Assembly (NCBI GenBank): GCA_900112325.1
Contig: FOLJ01000015.1
Coordinates: 62,001 to 126,000, forward strand
Source of the DNA: Micromonospora sediminimaris
GTDB lineage: Bacteria; Actinomycetota; Actinomycetes; Mycobacteriales; Micromonosporaceae
Direction: 5' to 3'
Length of the DNA: 64,000 nt
The position numbers were made by a program, and so were the translations under genes. Shown here piece by piece: positions 49,901 through 58,246 of this stretch (its first letter is position 1; the number at the start of each line of letters is the position of its first letter). Under the pieces are notes generated by a model, which was not told the origin of the DNA, did not search any database, and saw only the letters and a program-made list of their open reading frames with translations.

Positions 49901-50688
49901 CCGAGCCGCTGCTCGTCGACCGCACCGACGCCGTCGTCACCCTCACCCTGAACCGCCCGACGGCGATGAACTCGCTCGACGTGGCGCTCAAGGAGGCGCT
50001 GCGGGACACCCTGGCCGAACTGGAGTCCGACCGTGGCTGCCGGGCGGTGGTGCTGGCCGGGGCGGGTGGGTCGTTCTGCGCCGGCCAGGATCTGCGCGAG
50101 CACGTCGAGACCCTCCAGGCGGGTGACGGCAACCCGTTGGACACCGTCCAGGCGCACTACAACCCGATCGCCGCCCGGCTGGCGAGCCTGCCGAAGCCGG
50201 TGGTGGCCGCCGTCCGAGGCATGGCCGCCGGGGCGGGTGCCTCGCTGGCCTTCCTGGCCGACATCCGCATCGGGGGCCCGTCCACCAGCTTCCTGATGGC
50301 GTTCGCCAAGGTCGGGCTGGCCGCCGACACCGGCGCCTCGTGGACGCTGCCCCGGCTCGTCGGCCACGCCAAGGCCGTCGAGCTGCTGATGCTGGCCGAG
50401 CCGGTACGCGCCGAGGAGGCCTGCCGGCTGGGGCTGCTCAACCGGATGACGGACGACGACGAGCAGGTGCTGCCCACCGCGCAGGAACTGGCCGCTCGGC
50501 TCGCCGCCGGACCGACGGTGGCCTACGGGGCGATCAAGCGTCAGCTCTCCGTCGCCGACGCCGGCACCCTGGCCGACGCGCTGGCCGCCGAGGCGCAGGC
50601 ACAGGCCATCTGCGGCGCGACCACGGACCACCGGACCGCCACCATGGCCTTCGTCGGCAAGCAGAAGCCGGTCTTTGAGGGCCGTTGA
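49897..50688 (+). CDS. Enoyl-CoA hydratase/isomerase family protein (PaaG-like)
   Basis: 263 residues from the GTG at 49897. Crotonase fold: LTLNRPTAMNSLDVALKEALRDTL, VVLAGAGGSFCAGQDLREH (oxyanion hole), AVRGMAAGAGASLAFLADIRIG and FAKVGLAADTGASWTLPRLVG. The conserved Glu pair of true hydratases is replaced around TGASW by Asp, as in PaaG-type isomerases. It forms an operon with paaX. No other paa genes are adjacent. Confidence 0.88.
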   Translation: MTEPLLVDRTDAVVTLTLNRPTAMNSLDVALKEALRDTLAELESDRGCRAVVLAGAGGSFCAGQDLREHVETLQAGDGNPLDTVQAHYNPIAARLASLPKPVVAAVRGMAAGAGASLAFLADIRIGGPSTSFLMAFAKVGLAADTGASWTLPRLVGHAKAVELLMLAEPVRAEEACRLGLLNRMTDDDEQVLPTAQELAARLAAGPTVAYGAIKRQLSVADAGTLADALAAEAQAQAICGATTDHRTATMAFVGKQKPVFEGR

Positions 50689-50703
50689 CCCGCCGCCGGT
50701 CGG

Positions 50704-51327
50704 TCAGTCGTCCTCTTCCGGATCCTGGTTCGCCTCCGCGCCGAGCACGAACGCCTGCATGGCCAGTTCGTCGCCGGAGGGTGAGACGAAGGCGGGCAGC
50801 TCCCGGGGGCCGAGCTCCTGCACGTACGCCCAGAACAGCCGGACCGCCTCGGCCGGCGAGTCGGCCTCGATCGGCAGATCCAGGCTGACCAGCCAGGTGC
50901 GGCGCTGCGGCGCCGGGCCGAGCCGGTCGACCAGTTCGCGGAACGTCGCCGCGTCGAGGGCCGTGACCGGCCCGCCGAGGACCAGCGCGTCGGCCGCCAC
51001 CGGCTCGTCGAAGGCCCGCCGGGTGTACGCGACCACAAGCGTGTCGGGTGCTCGGTCGGACTGCGGGTCGTCCGGGTCCTCCGGACGTCGGGCGGCCGGG
51101 CCGGCGACCCGGCCCACCGCCACCAGCCGCGGTGGCTCGTCGGCCAGCACCGCGACCTGGTCACCGGGGCGGGGCAGGCTGGTGCCGTCCAGCCCGGTCA
51201 ACTCAAGCGTGTCGTGGTGGACGAGCCGTTCGGCGTCGTACCGTCCGGCGGGCAGGAGCACGGCCCAGGTGCCCGTGCCGTCCGCCTGGCTCGCCCCGTT
51301 CACCCGGTGTGCGGTGTCGGTCGTCAT
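50704..51327 (-). CDS. Conserved hypothetical protein
   Basis: 207 residues from the ATG at 51327. An N-terminal beta-rich part WAVLLPAGRYDAERLVHHDTLELTGLDG... with PGDQVAVLADEPPRLVAVGRVAG, then a helical half ending in LGAEANQDPEEDD (acidic). The first half looks like a small beta-barrel of the PUA/EVE type. No recognised enzyme motif. The tagA gene lies upstream, and its stop is 4 bases before this start. Confidence 0.6.
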   Translation of the reverse strand: MTTDTAHRVNGASQADGTGTWAVLLPAGRYDAERLVHHDTLELTGLDGTSLPRPGDQVAVLADEPPRLVAVGRVAGPAARRPEDPDDPQSDRAPDTLVVAYTRRAFDEPVAADALVLGGPVTALDAATFRELVDRLGPAPQRRTWLVSLDLPIEADSPAEAVRLFWAYVQELGPRELPAFVSPSGDELAMQAFVLGAEANQDPEEDD

Positions 51328-51331
51328 GCCC

Positions 51332-51922
51332 TCATCCCATCACGCCCGTCGCGGATGTCACGACGTGGCAGCCCGTCAGATGGTCGTCGACCATCCCGGT
51401 GGCCTGCATCAGCGCGTACGCCGTCGTCGGGCCGACGAACCGGAAGCCACGCTTCTTGAGCGCCTTGGCCATGGCCGTGGAGGCGTCAGTCAGCGCGGGC
51501 ACGGCCGCGGCGGAGCCCGGTCGGGCCCGACCGGGTGGCGGGGCGAAGGACCAGAGCAGCGCGGACAGCCCGTCCGGAAGGTCCTGTGCGGCGCGCGCGT
51601 TCGCGATCGCAGCTTCGATCTTGGCCCGGTTACGGACGATGCCGGCGTCGGCGAGCAGTCTGGCCACGTCGGCCTCGCCGTAACCGGCCACCGTGTCGAT
51701 CCGGAACCCGGCGAAGGCCGCCCGGAAGGCCGGCCGCTTGCGCAGGATGGTCAGCCAGGACAGACCCGACTGGAACGCCTCAAGCGTCATCCGCTCGTAG
51801 AGGGCGTCGTCACCGTGCAGCGGGCGGCCCCACTCGGTGTCGTGGTAGACCGCGTAGTCGGGAGTGCTGGCACCCCACCCGCACCGGGCCAGTCCGTCGG
51901 CGCCGATCACCAGTTCAGTCAC
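51332..51922 (-). CDS. tagA: DNA-3-methyladenine glycosylase I
   Basis: 196 residues from the GTG at 51922. The family signature is complete: RCGWGASTPDYAVYHDTEWGRPLHGDDALYERMTLEAFQSGLSWLTILRKR, and HLTGCH near the C-terminus. The zinc ligands Cys and His at both ends are present. The enzyme removes 3-methyladenine from alkylated DNA. Rv1210 in M. tuberculosis is its equivalent in the same neighbourhood. Confidence 0.93.
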   Translation of the reverse strand: MTELVIGADGLARCGWGASTPDYAVYHDTEWGRPLHGDDALYERMTLEAFQSGLSWLTILRKRPAFRAAFAGFRIDTVAGYGEADVARLLADAGIVRNRAKIEAAIANARAAQDLPDGLSALLWSFAPPPGRARPGSAAAVPALTDASTAMAKALKKRGFRFVGPTTAYALMQATGMVDDHLTGCHVVTSATGVMG

Positions 51923-51967
51923 GGCATCAAGGCTAGGCCCGGTGTCCGACAGCCGGCCGCGCACCGG

Positions 51968-52465
51968 TCAGGGCAGGCGGCCCTGCTCGACCTGACGGGC
52001 GAAGCGTCGCAGCGCCTGGGTGAGGCTGAACTTGGAGCCGGGCCAGAGCACCGGCCAGGCCACCCGCCCGGCCGGCCCGCCCGGCAGGTGGAACCACTCG
52101 TGCCAGACCACCTGACTGCGCCCGCTCTCCAGCGGGGTGCACCGCAGCACCCCGGGGCCGCGCAGCAGCGTGCCGCAGTGCACCACGCCGATCTCGTACG
52201 GCGCGTCCACCCGGACCACCCGCATCTTGTCCCGCAGCACCGCCGGGCCGAGCGAGGTGACCGCCTCGACCAGGCTCCCCTCACCACCGTCGCCCTCCAC
52301 CACCCGGACGGTGGTGAACGGGATCCACTCGGACTGCCGTTCCCAGGCCAGCAGGGCGGCGAAGACCTTCTCGGCCGGCGCGTTGACGATCACCGTGGCG
52401 GTGACCTCACCGGCACCAGGTTGGGCCGCCTCGCGAAGATCGTCAGCGCCGTCCGATCTGCTCAC
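51968..52465 (-). CDS. SRPBCC-superfamily (polyketide cyclase/START-like) protein
   Basis: 165 residues from GTG. The helix-grip fold shows VTATVIVNAPAEKVFAALLAWERQSEWIPFTTVRVVEG, LVEAVTSLG, MRVVRVDAPYEIGVVHCGTLLRGPGVLRCTPLESGRSQVVWHEWFHLPGG. Such proteins bind lipids or small hydrophobic molecules. Start overlaps the stop of the upstream DivIVA-like gene by 4 bases, so the two are one operon. Confidence 0.82.
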   Translation of the reverse strand: MSRSDGADDLREAAQPGAGEVTATVIVNAPAEKVFAALLAWERQSEWIPFTTVRVVEGDGGEGSLVEAVTSLGPAVLRDKMRVVRVDAPYEIGVVHCGTLLRGPGVLRCTPLESGRSQVVWHEWFHLPGGPAGRVAWPVLWPGSKFSLTQALRRFARQVEQGRLP

Positions 52466-53148
52466 GCCGACTCCGACCGGACCACCGAACTGTGCGGCCC
52501 GGATCCCGGCGCCCCACTGGCGGCCGGCTCGTCACCGGAGTCGGCGGTGGCGGGTGCCGCAGCGTCGTCGGCCGGCACCGGCTGCTCACCGGCCGCCCGG
52601 ACATCGCCGTCGACCCGCGCCGTCGGGTCGGTCGGCGCTCCCGCCGCCGCCTGCGGTGCCGCCGTTGACTCCGTGGTGGTCTTCGGACCCGGGCCCGGCC
52701 GGTCGCCGGTCTCGACCACCGTTGGCGTCACCGAAAGCTCGATCGTCGATCCTTCGACCGTCTGAGGGTCCTGCGCCTCGATCGGCTTGGCCGCCGACTG
52801 CTCGCGGGCCTGGCGGAGCGCGTCGGCGTCGTCGATCCGTCCGTCCCGCAACGCCGCCACCTCCGCCTCCAGCACTCCGATCAGCTCGGCCTTGTAGCCG
52901 ATGTCGTACGCCGCCCGGCGCATCGCCTGATCAACCTGGGTCATCCGGTACCCACGCAACGCGGTGTCGAAGCGCACCTCGCCGACGTCCGACTCGCGTA
53001 GCGGACGGTCGCCGGGCAGCGGCACGGCCCGCCCGTCCGCCTCGACCGGGGCCAGGCCGGGATCCCGACCGGTGACCAGCACCGTCACGCCGAACACGAC
53101 CGCCGCGACGGTGACCGCCACGACCAGCAGGAGCAGAAGCTGACCCAT
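52462..53148 (-). CDS. DivIVA-like domain membrane protein (Rv1209-like)
   Basis: 228 residues. One N-terminal transmembrane helix (LLLLLVVAVTVAAVVFGVTVLVTG), then a DivIVA-type segment VRFDTALRGYRMTQVDQAMRRAAYDIGYKAELIGVLEAEVAALRDG, the first-helix pattern of DivIVA/Wag31 proteins (FDTALRGYR-x-x-Q-V-D). The rest is acidic and Thr/Pro/Ala-rich. It lies next to folP2 as in mycobacteria. Confidence 0.78.
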   Translation of the reverse strand: MGQLLLLLVVAVTVAAVVFGVTVLVTGRDPGLAPVEADGRAVPLPGDRPLRESDVGEVRFDTALRGYRMTQVDQAMRRAAYDIGYKAELIGVLEAEVAALRDGRIDDADALRQAREQSAAKPIEAQDPQTVEGSTIELSVTPTVVETGDRPGPGPKTTTESTAAPQAAAGAPTDPTARVDGDVRAAGEQPVPADDAAAPATADSGDEPAASGAPGSGPHSSVVRSESA

Positions 53149-53279
53149 GCACTGATCGTGGCACGCCGAGAGGATCGGGGCGACCCCACCCGGCGCGGCG
53201 TACCGCGAACCGGCAACCGGATAGCGTCAGTGCAGCGGCGGCGTGATCGTCGGTGGCGGGTGGCGATGTGGGAGGTGGC

Positions 53280-54149
53280 GTGGCCGGGGTGCTGCGGCTC
53301 GGGGCTCGGCGGTTCGGTCCCGAAGACCTGGTGGTGATGGCGATCGTCAACCGCACCCCGGACTCGTTCTTCGACCGGGGCTCGACCTTCCAGGCCGACA
53401 GCGCGCTGCGGGCGGTGGAAAAGGCGGTGGGCGAGGGCGCAGACATCGTCGACATCGGCGGGGTGAAGGCCGGGCCGGGTACCGAGGTGGATGTCGCCGA
53501 GGAGATCCGTCGGACGGTGGGCACCATTGCCGCCGTACGGGCCGCCTTCCCGGAGGTCGTCATCTCGATCGACACCTGGCGGGCCGAGGTCGCGGTGGAG
53601 GCCGTGGCGGCCGGCGCGGACCTGCTCAACGACACCTGGTCGGGGGCGGATCCGGCGCTGGCCCGGGTGGCTGCGCGGACCGGGGTCGGGCTGGTCTGCT
53701 CACATGCGGGCGGACTCAGCCCACGCACCCGGCCGCACCGCGCGGCCTTCGACGACGTGGTGGCGGATGTGGTCGCCACGGTGACCGGCCTCGCCGAGCG
53801 TGCGGTCTCCCTGGGCGTACGCCCCGACGGGCTCCTCATCGACCCGGCGCACGACTTCGGCAAGAACACCCGCCACTCCCTGGAGATCACCCGGCGGTTG
53901 AGTGAGCTGACCGCGACCGATTGGCCGGTGCTCGTGGCCCTGTCGAACAAGGACTTCATCGGCGAGACGCTGGACCTGCCGGTCACGGAGCGGCTGGAGG
54001 GAACGCTCGCCGCGACGGCGGTCTCCGCATGGTTGGGCGCCCGGGTCTTCCGCGCCCATCAGGTCCGGCCGACCCGCCGGGTGTTGGACATGGTCGCGGC
54101 CGTTCGAGGCGATCGGCCACCCACGCTCAGCCGCCGCGGCCTCGCCTGA
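53280..54149 (+). CDS. folP2: FolP2-type dihydropteroate synthase paralogue
   Basis: 289 residues from the GTG at 53280, with GGGAGG before it. TIM-barrel DHPS with VMAIVNRTPDSFFDRGSTF, DIVDIGGVKAGPGTEVDVAEEIRR, ISIDTWRAEVA, LLNDTW, LIDPAHDFGKNT and FRAHQVRPTRRVLDM. The N-R-T-P-D-S-F-x-D and GGVK (not GGES/T) variants mark the FolP2 branch; the mycobacterial FolP2 does not make dihydropteroate. Its function is unknown. It diverges from the DivIVA-like gene. Confidence 0.88.
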   Translation: MAGVLRLGARRFGPEDLVVMAIVNRTPDSFFDRGSTFQADSALRAVEKAVGEGADIVDIGGVKAGPGTEVDVAEEIRRTVGTIAAVRAAFPEVVISIDTWRAEVAVEAVAAGADLLNDTWSGADPALARVAARTGVGLVCSHAGGLSPRTRPHRAAFDDVVADVVATVTGLAERAVSLGVRPDGLLIDPAHDFGKNTRHSLEITRRLSELTATDWPVLVALSNKDFIGETLDLPVTERLEGTLAATAVSAWLGARVFRAHQVRPTRRVLDMVAAVRGDRPPTLSRRGLA

Positions 54150-54165
54150 GCGGCCCACCCAGGGG

Positions 54166-54543
54166 TCAGGTCCAGCGGAGGATGTTGCGCCGCCAGGCGT
54201 AGAGCAGGCCGAGCGCGAGGACGCCCACGAAAATCGCCATCTCCACCACCGTGACCATGCCGAACCCGGGCCGGTCGAAGACCACCGCCCAGGGGAAGAG
54301 GAACACCGCCTCGACAGCGAACAGCACGTAGAGGTACGCGTAGACGTAGTAGCGGATCTGCATCTGCGCCCAGTCGCCGCCCACCGGGTCGAGCCCGCAC
54401 TCGTAGCTGGCCCGCTTGCCGGGCGGATCTGCCGGGCGGGCGGGGCGCAGCACCCGGTTGGCGGTGAACGCGACGACGAGGAAGAGCACGCCAGCGAGCA
54501 GCAACAGCCCGAGCGTCGCGTACGAGCCCAGGTAACCGGTCAC
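54166..54543 (-). CDS. Solitary NADH-quinone oxidoreductase subunit A (NuoA2-like)
   Basis: 125 residues, three transmembrane helices: YATLGLLLLAGVLFLVVAFTA, YVYAYLYVLFAVEAVFLFPWAVVF and MVTVVEMAIFVGVLALGLLYAW, with the conserved SYECGLDPVGGDWAQMQIRYYVYAYLYVLF segment. It resembles the second NuoA of Streptomyces, which belongs to a partial complex I cluster beside korAB. Here no other nuo gene is adjacent. Either an orphan remnant or a subunit that acts with a distant complex. Confidence 0.85.
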   Translation of the reverse strand: MTGYLGSYATLGLLLLAGVLFLVVAFTANRVLRPARPADPPGKRASYECGLDPVGGDWAQMQIRYYVYAYLYVLFAVEAVFLFPWAVVFDRPGFGMVTVVEMAIFVGVLALGLLYAWRRNILRWT

Positions 54544-54665
54544 GGTCGGTCAGCCTACCGCCCGTCGGGAGACCACGGCCGCGTCGCGAACTTCTTTTCA
54601 TCTGGGACTAGTGTCCCAGGGCAACTTCCGACCACCATGGGACCACCACCAGCACCGGAGGATCA

Positions 54666-56141
54666 ATGGGACGGCTGCCCGGACGACGCGTGTGGCGTCG
54701 TAGGCTCGCGTCCGCCTGTGCCCTCGGCCTGCTGCTGGGCGTCGGAGCCGGCGCGGCGCCGGGTGCGCTGGCGGCCGTGGCGTTGCCGAGTCGGGCAACC
54801 GAGCCGGGGCCGTACAGTCCACCGGCCGAGCCGACCGGCGAGCCCGAGCCGACGTCGCCGCCACCGACGGTCGAGCCGCCGGTCGAGACGAGTACGCCCG
54901 CCGCGCCGTCGACGACACCCACACCGGGTGCCACCACCGGCGGACCGGCCCCGAGCAGCGGTCCGCCGGCCGCGACCGTGGCACCGCCCCAGCCCACGTA
55001 CTCCCCGCCGTCCCGGCCGCCCGCGCCCACCGTCGCACCGCCCGTGTCGGCCGGCGTGAAGGTCACCACCGGCGACGTCACCCTGCCGGCCGGCTACTGG
55101 AATGCGGCCAGCACGGTGGCCACCCTGAACGTGACAGTCACCAACACCGGCAGCGCGAACGCCGGCGTCCGCCTCGCCTACACCCTGCCGGCCGGACTCA
55201 CCGACGCCGGCACGGACGGCTGCGCCGCCGACGGGAACCGGGAGTACCGCTGCGGGCAGTGGACCACGGCACCCGGCGCGCAGTTCAGCACCCGCCTGCG
55301 GATCCGGGTCGACGGCGACGCCTGGCGCAACATGCCGCTGGCCGGCTCGGTACGGGTGACGGCCACCGGCGCGGCCGGCACCGCGAGTGACGACGAGGGC
55401 TTCGCCGTGCTGTTTCCGCCCGGCCCACCGGCGCCTGGGATCACCATGTCGGCCGGTGAGGTCACCTTCGACGTCGACGGTGCCAGCGAAGGATTCCTCG
55501 TCCGGCTCGGCAACACCGGTCGGGCCGACGCCAGCGGCTGGGTCGACGTGCTGCTGCCCGCCGGGGTCACGGTGACGACGCCACCTGCCGGCTGCGTCGC
55601 CGCGGCGGCAACGCGTACCCGTTGCGAGCTCGGCACCGTCCGGTCGGGGCGTACGGAGGAGGTCAGGTTGCCGGTGACGGCGACGCCGCAGGCGCTGCGC
55701 AGCGCACCGCTGTCCGGAGCGGTGATCGGCCGGCTCAACCCGCGCAACGGTGCCGACCGGCGGATGCAGCTCAGCTTCCGGATCACCGCGGCGTCACCTG
55801 AGCAGCTCGCGGTGGTGCCGCCGCCAGCGACGTCGCCGAGCCTGCCCCCGGCCGGGGCGGCACCGGGTGACACCGGGGGGTCGTTGTCGAGACAACGCAC
55901 GGCGATGCTGCTGGTCACGGTGTCGGCGCTGCTGGCGGTCATCGCCGTCGGGCTGGCCACGGCGCGGTTGCGGCGCCGGATCAGCGCGTCGCGGACTGGC
56001 GGCGCGGAGACCACCGCCGCGACGCTCGGGATCGAGGCGAACCAGCCCCTGGGGGGCGTGCCGGAATCGGACAGCGGAATTTGGTTCCGGGCCCGACGGC
56101 CGGCCCGGACGCAGGACCGACCCGGCTGGGACGTGCGGTGA
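54666..56141 (+). CDS. Secreted, membrane-anchored Ig-like repeat protein
   Basis: 491 residues from the ATG at 54666, GGAGGATCA before it. Signal peptide (RRRLASACALGLLLGVGAGAAPGALA), a Pro/Thr/Ser-rich stalk from about 45 to 130, then two DUF11/CARDB-like beta-sandwich repeats (TLNVTVTNTGSANAGVRLAYTLPAGLT, and FLVRLGNTGRADASGWVDVLLPAGVTV), each followed by a Cys pair, and a C-terminal transmembrane helix before a cytoplasmic tail. Likely a cell-surface structural or adhesive protein. No sorting signal for sortase is seen. Confidence 0.8.
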   Translation: MGRLPGRRVWRRRLASACALGLLLGVGAGAAPGALAAVALPSRATEPGPYSPPAEPTGEPEPTSPPPTVEPPVETSTPAAPSTTPTPGATTGGPAPSSGPPAATVAPPQPTYSPPSRPPAPTVAPPVSAGVKVTTGDVTLPAGYWNAASTVATLNVTVTNTGSANAGVRLAYTLPAGLTDAGTDGCAADGNREYRCGQWTTAPGAQFSTRLRIRVDGDAWRNMPLAGSVRVTATGAAGTASDDEGFAVLFPPGPPAPGITMSAGEVTFDVDGASEGFLVRLGNTGRADASGWVDVLLPAGVTVTTPPAGCVAAAATRTRCELGTVRSGRTEEVRLPVTATPQALRSAPLSGAVIGRLNPRNGADRRMQLSFRITAASPEQLAVVPPPATSPSLPPAGAAPGDTGGSLSRQRTAMLLVTVSALLAVIAVGLATARLRRRISASRTGGAETTAATLGIEANQPLGGVPESDSGIWFRARRPARTQDRPGWDVR

Positions 56142-56324
56142 TATGGATTACGGCGGCCACGGCGAAACACCGCAAGTTATCACATAAACCCTCAGTTTTC
56201 GATCCCAGTCGGCGGACCTCCGGGCAGGGCGCGCCCTCGATCCGACGTAGGCTCTCGGTGAGGGAAGGACAGGCGGGCCGGACGGTGACGGACGGCCGGT
56301 ACAGCGGCGCGTCAAGGAGGTCTC

Positions 56325-56402
56325 GTGGCCGGGCAAGGCGAGGTCACCATCCAGTTCAGCCGGCCGCGCCACGGCGCGCTACGAAGCGAGGTGCGGCCGT
56401 GA
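56325..56402 (+). CDS. 25-residue leader ORF coupled to korA
   Basis: GTG at 56325 has an excellent ribosome site (AAGGAGGT, 5 bases before). It encodes MAGQGEVTIQFSRPRHGA and 7 more residues, and its TGA stop (56400-56402) overlaps the GTG start of korA (56399-56401) in a GTGA. The korA start has no such ribosome site, so its translation probably depends on the leader. No stalling motif is obvious. It may instead reflect a frameshift that once joined an N-terminal extension. Confidence 0.5.
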   Translation: MAGQGEVTIQFSRPRHGALRSEVRP

Positions 56403-58246
56403 GCAAGCAGATCCGCCAGCTCGAACGGGTGGTCATCCGGTTCGCCGGCGACTCCGGCGACGGCATGCAGCTGACCGGCGACCGGTTCACCTCGGAAACG
56501 GCGCAGCTGGGCAACGACATCTCCACGCTGCCCAACTTCCCCGCCGAGATCCGGGCTCCCGCCGGGACCCTGCCGGGGGTGTCGAGCTTCCAGGTGCACT
56601 TCGCCGACTACGACATCCTCACCCCGGGTGACGCGCCGAACGTCCTGGTCGCGATGAACCCGGCGGCGCTCAAGGCGAATCTCGCCGACCTGCCCCGGGG
56701 CGCCGACATCATCGTCAACACCGACGAGTTCACCCGGCGCAACCTGGCCAAGGTCGGCTACGCGAGCAGCCCGCTCGACGACGACACTCTCGCCGGGTAC
56801 GCGGTGCATCCGGTCGCGCTGACCTCGATGACGATCGGCGCGCTGACCGAGCTGGACGTGTCCAAGAAGGACGCCGAGCGGGCCAAGAACATGTTCGCCC
56901 TCGGCCTGCTCAGCTGGATGTACTCCCGGCCGTACGAGTCGACCCTGCGGTTCCTGGAGCGCAAGTTCGCCAAGCGGCCCGAGCTGGTCGCGGCGAACGT
57001 GGCCGCCTTCAAGGCCGGCTGGAACTTCGGCGAGACCACGGAGGACTTCGCCGTCCGCTACGAGGTCAAGCCGGCCAAGATGCCGCCGGGGACCTACCGC
57101 AACATCACCGGCAACGCCGCGCTGTCGCTCGGCATCGTCGCCGCGGGTGTCCGCTCCGGCCTGCCGGTCTTCCTCGGCGCGTACCCGATCACGCCGGCCT
57201 CGGACATCCTGCACGAGCTGAGCAAGCACAAGCGGTTCGGCGTCACCACCATGCAGGCCGAGGACGAGATCGCCGCGATCGGCGCGGCGCTCGGGGCCTC
57301 GTACGGCGGCGCGCTCGGCGTGACCACCACCAGTGGCCCCGGCGTGGCGCTCAAGGGCGAGACCATCTCCCTCGCGGTGGCGCTGGAGCTGCCGCTGGTG
57401 ATCGTGGATGTGCAACGGGCCGGCCCGTCGACGGGCATGCCGACCAAGACCGAGCAGGCCGACCTGAACATGGCGCTCTTCGGCCGGCACGGCGAGGCGC
57501 CGGTGGCGGTGATCGCGCCGAAGTCCCCGTCCGACTGCTTCCACGCCGCGCTGGAGGCGGCGCGGATCGCGCTGACCTACCGCACCCCGGTCATCCTGCT
57601 GTCGGACAACTACGTCGCCAACGGTTCCGAGCCGTGGCTGCTGCCCGAGGTCGACTCCCTGCCGGACCTGCGGGTCGAGTTCGCCACCGCGCCCAACAGC
57701 GAGGACGGCACGACCTTCCTGCCGTACCTTCGCGACCCGCAGACCCTGGCCCGACCGTGGGCCGTACCGGGCACCCCCGGTCTCGAACACCGCATCGGCG
57801 GGCTGGAGAAGGCCGACAAGACCGGCGACATCTCGTACGACCCGGCGAACCACGACTACATGGTGCGGACCCGGGCGGCCCGGATCGAGACCATCCCGGT
57901 GCCGGACGTCGAGGTCGAGGACCCGGACGGCGACGCCCGGGTGCTGGTGCTCGGCTGGGGCTCGACGTACGGCCCGATCGGCGCCGCCTGCCGCGCCCTG
58001 CGCCAGCGCGGCCTGCCGGTCGCGCAGGCGCACCTGCGGCACCTGGCCCCCATGCCGGCCAACCTTGGTGCGGTGCTGCGCTCCTACGACCGGGTGGTCA
58101 TCCCCGAGATGAACCTCGGCCAGCTCGCGCACGTGATCCGGGGTCGCTACCTGGTCGACGCCATCGGCTACAACCAGGTCCGCGGCCTGCCGTTCACCGC
58201 CGCCGAGCTGGAGACGATGCTGGAAGAGGTCCTGAAGAATGTCTGA
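56399..58246 (+). CDS. korA: 2-oxoacid:ferredoxin oxidoreductase alpha subunit
   Basis: 615 residues from the GTG at 56399. The gamma-type N-terminal domain is fused to the alpha domain: VVIRFAGDSGDGMQLTGDRFTSETAQLGND, LPNFPAEIRAPAGTLPGVSSFQVHF, then YPITPASDILHELSKHK, AEDEIAAIGAALGASYGG and TTSGPGVALKGE. It pairs with KorB to oxidise 2-oxoglutarate to succinyl-CoA with ferredoxin as electron acceptor. The fused gamma-alpha layout is the actinobacterial and mycobacterial one. korB overlaps by 8 bases. Confidence 0.93.
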   Translation: MSKQIRQLERVVIRFAGDSGDGMQLTGDRFTSETAQLGNDISTLPNFPAEIRAPAGTLPGVSSFQVHFADYDILTPGDAPNVLVAMNPAALKANLADLPRGADIIVNTDEFTRRNLAKVGYASSPLDDDTLAGYAVHPVALTSMTIGALTELDVSKKDAERAKNMFALGLLSWMYSRPYESTLRFLERKFAKRPELVAANVAAFKAGWNFGETTEDFAVRYEVKPAKMPPGTYRNITGNAALSLGIVAAGVRSGLPVFLGAYPITPASDILHELSKHKRFGVTTMQAEDEIAAIGAALGASYGGALGVTTTSGPGVALKGETISLAVALELPLVIVDVQRAGPSTGMPTKTEQADLNMALFGRHGEAPVAVIAPKSPSDCFHAALEAARIALTYRTPVILLSDNYVANGSEPWLLPEVDSLPDLRVEFATAPNSEDGTTFLPYLRDPQTLARPWAVPGTPGLEHRIGGLEKADKTGDISYDPANHDYMVRTRAARIETIPVPDVEVEDPDGDARVLVLGWGSTYGPIGAACRALRQRGLPVAQAHLRHLAPMPANLGAVLRSYDRVVIPEMNLGQLAHVIRGRYLVDAIGYNQVRGLPFTAAELETMLEEVLKNV

